45,311 nucleotides of DNA from Deltaproteobacteria bacterium UBA2221 (GTDB taxonomy: Bacteria > Desulfobacterota > Syntrophorhabdia > Syntrophorhabdales > WCHB1-27): NCBI GenBank assembly GCA_002328485.1, contig DCUF01000040.1:1-45311 (forward strand), in the 5' to 3' direction. The notes under the pieces are model-generated. The model was given only the letters and a program-made list of their open reading frames with translations. It did not search any database and had not been told where the DNA came from. Below, piece by piece: positions 41,338 to 45,311 of this stretch. A program made the position numbers and the translations under genes. Positions within the stretch are counted from its first letter, which is position 1, and every line of letters begins with the position of its first letter.

Positions 41338-42744
41338 CTAACGCCACTCCGACACTGGCAGTGGCCTAGGGTAGTTCAGTTCCTGCGTGACAGTCTCTGT
41401 GTTGGGGCCTTTGGCGTGCTCAAACCCCCTAACGGCCAACGCAGAGGGGATCAAGAGAAGCGAAAGCAACAGAAAGAAGGTGTGACTGGATTCCATACCG
41501 CCCCCCTTGATCCAGGAGGCCATATATCCCAAAAATACAGATGTCACTAAAGCGAAGTATGGTATGAAGTTTTGCGCACCCAAGTTTCTGCACTTCTGGT
41601 AGTCTCTCAAAAAGGACCAAAAAGCGGTTATGATCACGCCCAGATACAGCAGCAATCCTGGTAAGCCAGTTTCGGCGCCTATCACCACTATTGGATTGTG
41701 GATGGATGTAGCTTTCCCCATAGGATTGCCTACGGGCGCGTCATCTTGGTCATCAATTGCCCTCACCCGTACGACAGACGCCCTTATTTCAAAGCCAGAG
41801 TTCCCGATGCCTACACCGGACAGAGGATGATCGCCGATAAGCTGGAGCCCGGCTTTCCAGAGAGGCTCTCGACCCCCCAATGCTGTATCTGAAGAATAAT
41901 TGTCTGTTGAAGCTGCAAAGCGATCAGAAGTGGCCTTAAATATTGCAGGAGTCAGAATAATGGCCAATACCAAAGCTGCGAGACCAAGTTTGCCCCAGCC
42001 GCGGGACGGTCTCCAACAGCAGAAGGCCAGAAGAACGATTAACAGCGAGATGGCACCCCCTCGGGATCCGCTCAGGGCTACCAAGCCCATCGTCATCAAC
42101 AAAAATATGGAAGCTATTATCAGTCCAAGCGTGGCTTTTGAACCGGGGGATCGTCTCGCATGCCACAAAACCCCGATCATTGCGATCAAAGCTAATGTTG
42201 CCGGTCCGTTCTCGTTTTCGTCTAATACCTTGAAGCGAGTACCAAAGGTGTAGCCCCCCGTCAATATTGTGCCTGCTCCGATGAGTAACAGTACCCAACC
42301 GGCAAGGGCGAGAACGTACATGAGCCCATCCAGTTCTTTGCGGTTTCTGATGAGATTGGGTACCAGAAACAAGAACACCAAGAATCGGAGGGTGTATGTG
42401 AGCAGGATAGTCATGCCTGTGTGGATATCCTTTGCCCAGAGAAGGGAAAAACCACTCCAAAGAAGGAAGGCCAGCATCAGCGACGTGGTTGTGGACCAGA
42501 TCGGCCGCCGCCAGGCATCCTCGCTGAAAAGCCATACACCAAGGGCCAAGGCGGCCATCGATCTATTGAGAATCGAATGGATGTTCGAGGGGATGAGGCC
42601 CGCAGGCAGGAGGACCACAAACAAGGCCGCATAGAGCACCAAAATGGGTGCGCGGAGTCGAGCTGTTATGTCCACGGCCGAAACCATAACCCTATTTACG
42701 ATGGCTGCGTCTTGAGGCCTATAGGAGCTTCGTCCTGTAAGCAT
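41338..42744 (-). CDS. O-antigen ligase/polymerase-like protein (Wzy family)
   Basis: 468 residues with about 11 transmembrane helices. The large periplasmic loop around residues 285-345 (GREPLWKAGLQLIGDHPLSG, VGIGNSGFEIR) carries the Wzy_C/WaaL signature, with the Arg and the HPxxGxG motif. Adds or polymerises undecaprenyl-linked repeat units in the periplasm. The start may be ATG 42744, which overlaps the upstream CapK-like gene by 49 bases, or ATG 42687; neither ribosome binding site is strong. No Wzx flippase or Wzz chain-length gene is seen in the window. Confidence 0.88.
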   Translation of the reverse strand: MLTGRSSYRPQDAAIVNRVMVSAVDITARLRAPILVLYAALFVVLLPAGLIPSNIHSILNRSMAALALGVWLFSEDAWRRPIWSTTTSLMLAFLLWSGFSLLWAKDIHTGMTILLTYTLRFLVFLFLVPNLIRNRKELDGLMYVLALAGWVLLLIGAGTILTGGYTFGTRFKVLDENENGPATLALIAMIGVLWHARRSPGSKATLGLIIASIFLLMTMGLVALSGSRGGAISLLIVLLAFCCWRPSRGWGKLGLAALVLAIILTPAIFKATSDRFAASTDNYSSDTALGGREPLWKAGLQLIGDHPLSGVGIGNSGFEIRASVVRVRAIDDQDDAPVGNPMGKATSIHNPIVVIGAETGLPGLLLYLGVIITAFWSFLRDYQKCRNLGAQNFIPYFALVTSVFLGYMASWIKGGGMESSHTFFLLLSLLLIPSALAVRGFEHAKGPNTETVTQELNYPRPLPVSEWR

Positions 42745-44099
42745 TTATGAGGGTCCTGCAATGTCTCTATTTCAGAAATGATATGGCGATACTTTCCAGA
42801 AATAGTGGGTATGATTTCATCTACAAACTCGAAAACGATTTCAGTATCATGCCCCACTGCAAGCCTTATTTTTGCCGCAATATCGTCCAATTCCTCTTGG
42901 CAATAGTGCGACCCTGATCTGACGATCCTAACGACCAGACACGAGAGTGTCTTCTGGATTACCTGGTATCTAGAAATCCAGGCTTTGTCATAAAGCAAAG
43001 ACCCGAGATAACCTCCGTGAACGAGAGCCCCGTTCTTCCCCCTCACGGTATCGCAGCTCCTTCCGACAACGGCCTCAAGTACCTGTCCGTATGGGGCTCG
43101 ATCGTTGTCTCTGTGAGGGGAAAGAACGCCTCGGTCACCAATGGCATAACGCACGAAGGGCATTGCAAAATTGACGAGGGAGGTAACCAGAATCTCTCCT
43201 TCGGTGCCGTCCGGCAATCGGTTACCATCTTCATCAACGATTTCCACATAGTTTCCCCACGGAGCTACCCAAAGACCCTTGAGCCCGGGACGCTCACAGG
43301 CGATATCCCCAAACTCCCTCGATCCATACCGGTTGAATACGGGGCATTTGAATACCCTTTCAATCGTTTCCCGCATTGTAGGGTGTAGTGCTCCGGCGCT
43401 GGTCATTATCGCCTTCTGTGGGACTACCTCATGACCCGTTCTTTCGGCAAACGTTGCTAACTCGTAAATAGCCTCTACGTATGCAAGTATCAACTTTGGC
43501 CTTTTGGTATTGAGGATCGCGATGTAGTTATGCATCTGATCCGGTGTCATCCGAAATGCGTTCAAGAGGGTGGTGTTGACTATCTTGCAGATGGTGCGAG
43601 CCTTCCAGGTGTCGCCGCCATCGAGAATGTCGCGCATCGATCCCCAGAGTTTGATTTGAAAATCACCTATCTCTCCACCGGCCAATTTGGAGTAAAGCAA
43701 CGTGATCGCGCCCGACCGGACCGCGTGCCCCCAGTCCTGTATGCATTGTACAGGCTCTCCTGCTGAACCACTGGAACTATTGAGATACCATTTTCGTTGT
43801 GACAAATCATTTGAACTCAACGTGTCACGGTGACTACGCACGATGTCTTTGGTGAGGATAGGAAAAGAGCGGAGATATTCCTCCGGGTTGTCATAAAAAG
43901 AACTCCCTATCCGGCCCATTATTTCGCCATAGTACGGCACAGCCTTTTTGCAGTGCTCCAGCAACTGGATCAGCAAGTTCTTTATGGTATCAGGTGGAAT
44001 CCCATTCCGGTCCTCTCGTAGAAACCGATCATAGCAAGCCTTTAATGGCTGCCCTCGAAGCCCTACCAGCGTGAAGTACAAAGATTGCCGAAGGTTCAT
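42696..44099 (-). CDS. CapK/PaaK-like adenylate-forming protein
   Basis: 467 residues of the phenylacetate-CoA ligase-like (AMP-binding) superfamily. The P-loop-like SSSGSAGEP is at 108-116, YGSREFGD at 257-264 in the adenylate-binding region, and VRYAIGDRG and the C-terminal SGKYRHI near the catalytic Lys. CapK-type members occur in capsule clusters and may activate an acid for transfer to a sugar. The next gene upstream (44252-45311) is a clear paralogue (GGSTGEPV, YGSREMGD, VRYHTGDRG, TASGKYRYQISEI). The substrate is unknown. Its end overlaps the polymerase start. Confidence 0.85.
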   Translation of the reverse strand: MNLRQSLYFTLVGLRGQPLKACYDRFLREDRNGIPPDTIKNLLIQLLEHCKKAVPYYGEIMGRIGSSFYDNPEEYLRSFPILTKDIVRSHRDTLSSNDLSQRKWYLNSSSGSAGEPVQCIQDWGHAVRSGAITLLYSKLAGGEIGDFQIKLWGSMRDILDGGDTWKARTICKIVNTTLLNAFRMTPDQMHNYIAILNTKRPKLILAYVEAIYELATFAERTGHEVVPQKAIMTSAGALHPTMRETIERVFKCPVFNRYGSREFGDIACERPGLKGLWVAPWGNYVEIVDEDGNRLPDGTEGEILVTSLVNFAMPFVRYAIGDRGVLSPHRDNDRAPYGQVLEAVVGRSCDTVRGKNGALVHGGYLGSLLYDKAWISRYQVIQKTLSCLVVRIVRSGSHYCQEELDDIAAKIRLAVGHDTEIVFEFVDEIIPTISGKYRHIISEIETLQDPHKCLQDEAPIGLKTQPS

Positions 44100-44251
44100 G
44101 TGTAATCTATCCCCGTGGAGCGTGGCAGTGGTATTGACGAGCCTTGATGATAGGGGGCTGAATAACCGTGGCTGAACGAGGGTTTAAGAAGAGTGCCTGC
44201 CGCAGCGACCTTCTGTGCCGGATTCACAATAAATGGTTGTAGTTGCATCGC

Positions 44252-45311
44252 TCAGCCTGGTGCCCCTCTAATCTCACTGATCTGGTAGCGATACTTTCCT
44301 GAAGCTGTAGGGCTAATGTCATCTACAAATTCGAAGGTGACGTCGCAGTCTTTTCCCATTACCAGCTTTGTCTTTTTTGAGATGTCATTCAAATCTGAGT
44401 GGGGATAGTCGGCTCCAGACCTGACGATCCTGAATAGGATGGAGGAATGGCTTTTTTGAATAGTTTGAAATTTGCGTATCCAATCCTTGAAGTACAGTAT
44501 GGCCTCAAAATAGCCAGGCTCGATGAAAGTGCCGTCACGGGTCTGATACATATCCGCGACCCTTCCAAGAATCTTTGTCAACACACGTTCCTGCCTGTTT
44601 CCATTGTTATTGCCACCGGTCCATGTGGAGAGCACGCCGCGATCCCCGGTATGGTAGCGAACCAAAGGCATGGCAAAGTTGGTGAGGGAGGTCACCACTA
44701 TCTCCCCTGCGGTGCCGTCCGGCGCCCTGCTGCCTCTTTCATCGACGACTTCAACAAAGTTGTTCCACGGAGCTATCCAGAGGCCTTCGACCCCGGGACG
44801 TTCGCAGGCAATATCCCCCATTTCTCTAGATCCATACCGATTGAATACCTGACACCGAAACACATCCTCAATCTTCTCTCGCATGAAGGGGTACAATGTG
44901 GTAGCAGAGGTCATTATGGGCGTTTCCCGAACTGTCTTGAGCCCTTCACGTTCGCAAAACTTGGCCAGGTGATATACCGCGTCAGCGTAGCCGACTATGA
45001 GCTTCGGTTTCCGAATATTGAGCGCTTCCGCAAATACGCACATCTCCTTAGGACCCATTCTATAAGCGTTCAGGAAGATGGTATTGGTCACGCGATTGAT
45101 GATCTGGGCCTTCCATCCTACACTGCCCTTAACAATGTCTCGTTCCGAACCCCAGAGCTTGATGATCGGGTCGCCCACTTCTGCACCCAGAAGCTTGGAG
45201 TAAAGCAGCGTGACCGCCCCCGCCTGTGTGGCAAATTCCCGGTCCTGGACAAACCGAACCGGTTCTCCCGTAGACCCACCGGTGTAGTGAGGTATGCTCA
45301 AAAGTTGTTGA
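44252..45311 (-). CDS. second CapK/PaaK-like adenylate-forming protein, partial
   Basis: The reading frame runs off the window edge and is open at 45311, so the N-terminus (about 100 residues) is missing. Visible parts align with the neighbouring paralogue: TGGSTGEPVRFVQDREFA, LLYSKLLGAEVGDPIIKLWG, FNRYGSREMGDIACERPG, VVTSLTNFAMPLVRYHTGDR and SGKYRYQISEI. P-loop here is GGSTGEP, closer to the usual AMP-binding form than the SSSGSAGEP of the downstream copy. About 150 bases separate the two genes. Duplication with divergence suggests two related but different acyl substrates. Confidence 0.88.
   Translation of the reverse strand, partial: QQLLSIPHYTGGSTGEPVRFVQDREFATQAGAVTLLYSKLLGAEVGDPIIKLWGSERDIVKGSVGWKAQIINRVTNTIFLNAYRMGPKEMCVFAEALNIRKPKLIVGYADAVYHLAKFCEREGLKTVRETPIMTSATTLYPFMREKIEDVFRCQVFNRYGSREMGDIACERPGVEGLWIAPWNNFVEVVDERGSRAPDGTAGEIVVTSLTNFAMPLVRYHTGDRGVLSTWTGGNNNGNRQERVLTKILGRVADMYQTRDGTFIEPGYFEAILYFKDWIRKFQTIQKSHSSILFRIVRSGADYPHSDLNDISKKTKLVMGKDCDVTFEFVDDISPTASGKYRYQISEIRGAPG

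Noticed and set aside
1..45311. CRISPR arrays, integrases, transposases, rRNA, a complete phage or plasmid module
   Set aside because: Nothing of the kind could be recognised; no regularly spaced direct repeats and no such protein motifs.

Overview
The window looks like chromosomal DNA of a Gram-negative, probably deltaproteobacterial (Desulfobacterota, Syntrophia or Syntrophorhabdia type) organism. This rests on mid-50s %GC by eye, a tRNA-Gln/prs/rplY/pth/ychF housekeeping block, frequent TTG and GTG starts behind strong Shine-Dalgarno sequences, an HDOD/GGDEF signalling cluster, an RpoN-dependent response regulator, an exosortase, and inverted-repeat intergenic elements. The lineage is inferred from gene content only.

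Region 1 (1-3793, + strand): tRNA-Gln(TTG), prs, rplY, pth and ychF, with three intergenic inverted-repeat elements. Region 2 (3794-7201): a metallo-beta-lactamase/rhodanese fusion on the minus strand, divergent from a three-gene overlapping + operon: a small HD-GYP-N-like domain protein, an HDOD protein and a receiver-GGDDL protein. Region 3 (7822-14951, minus): a tight four-gene secreted-protein operon made of a 1333-residue subtilase, a lipoprotein, a divergent zinc phospholipase C-like protein and a small exported protein. Region 4 (15225-20678): a YihY-like membrane protein with an extra C-terminal domain, a small HTH protein, and a histidine kinase / lipoprotein / sigma-54 response regulator set arranged like GlrK(QseE)-QseG-GlrR(QseF).

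Region 5 (20790-29863): three genes for exported proteins on the + strand: a frameshifted Fn3 lipoprotein, an Fn3/BACON protein and a parallel beta-helix protein. Each is preceded by a GG-N10-GC sigma-54 promoter-like site. Facing them on the minus strand is an operon of sugar phosphate transferase, UDP-uronate-type epimerase, UDP-glucose dehydrogenase, exosortase, and a tiny glycine-rich protein with a VPD-type C-terminal sorting signal next to the exosortase. Region 6 (30052-45311, minus): a long exopolysaccharide locus with a YdcF-like protein, DegT-type aminotransferase, a membrane-anchored epimerase fusion, an uncharacterised Cys-containing protein, a GNAT/FemAB-like protein, three complete glycosyltransferases, a GDP-mannose 3,5-epimerase-like protein, hexapeptide acyltransferases (two of them damaged), an O-antigen-ligase/polymerase-like protein and two paralogous CapK/PaaK-like adenylate-forming proteins, the last running off the window.

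Working model (inference): regions 4 to 6 form one envelope programme. The GlrK/GlrR-like pair with RpoN may switch on secreted proteins, while the exosortase anchors a dedicated small Gly-rich protein in concert with a uronate-containing polysaccharide made by the adjoining clusters. The polysaccharide locus carries signs of recent remodelling: a glycosyltransferase/acyltransferase deletion chimera, an acyltransferase with an in-frame amber codon, and duplicated CapK-like genes. No CRISPR array, rRNA, integrase, transposase or complete mobile element was seen.
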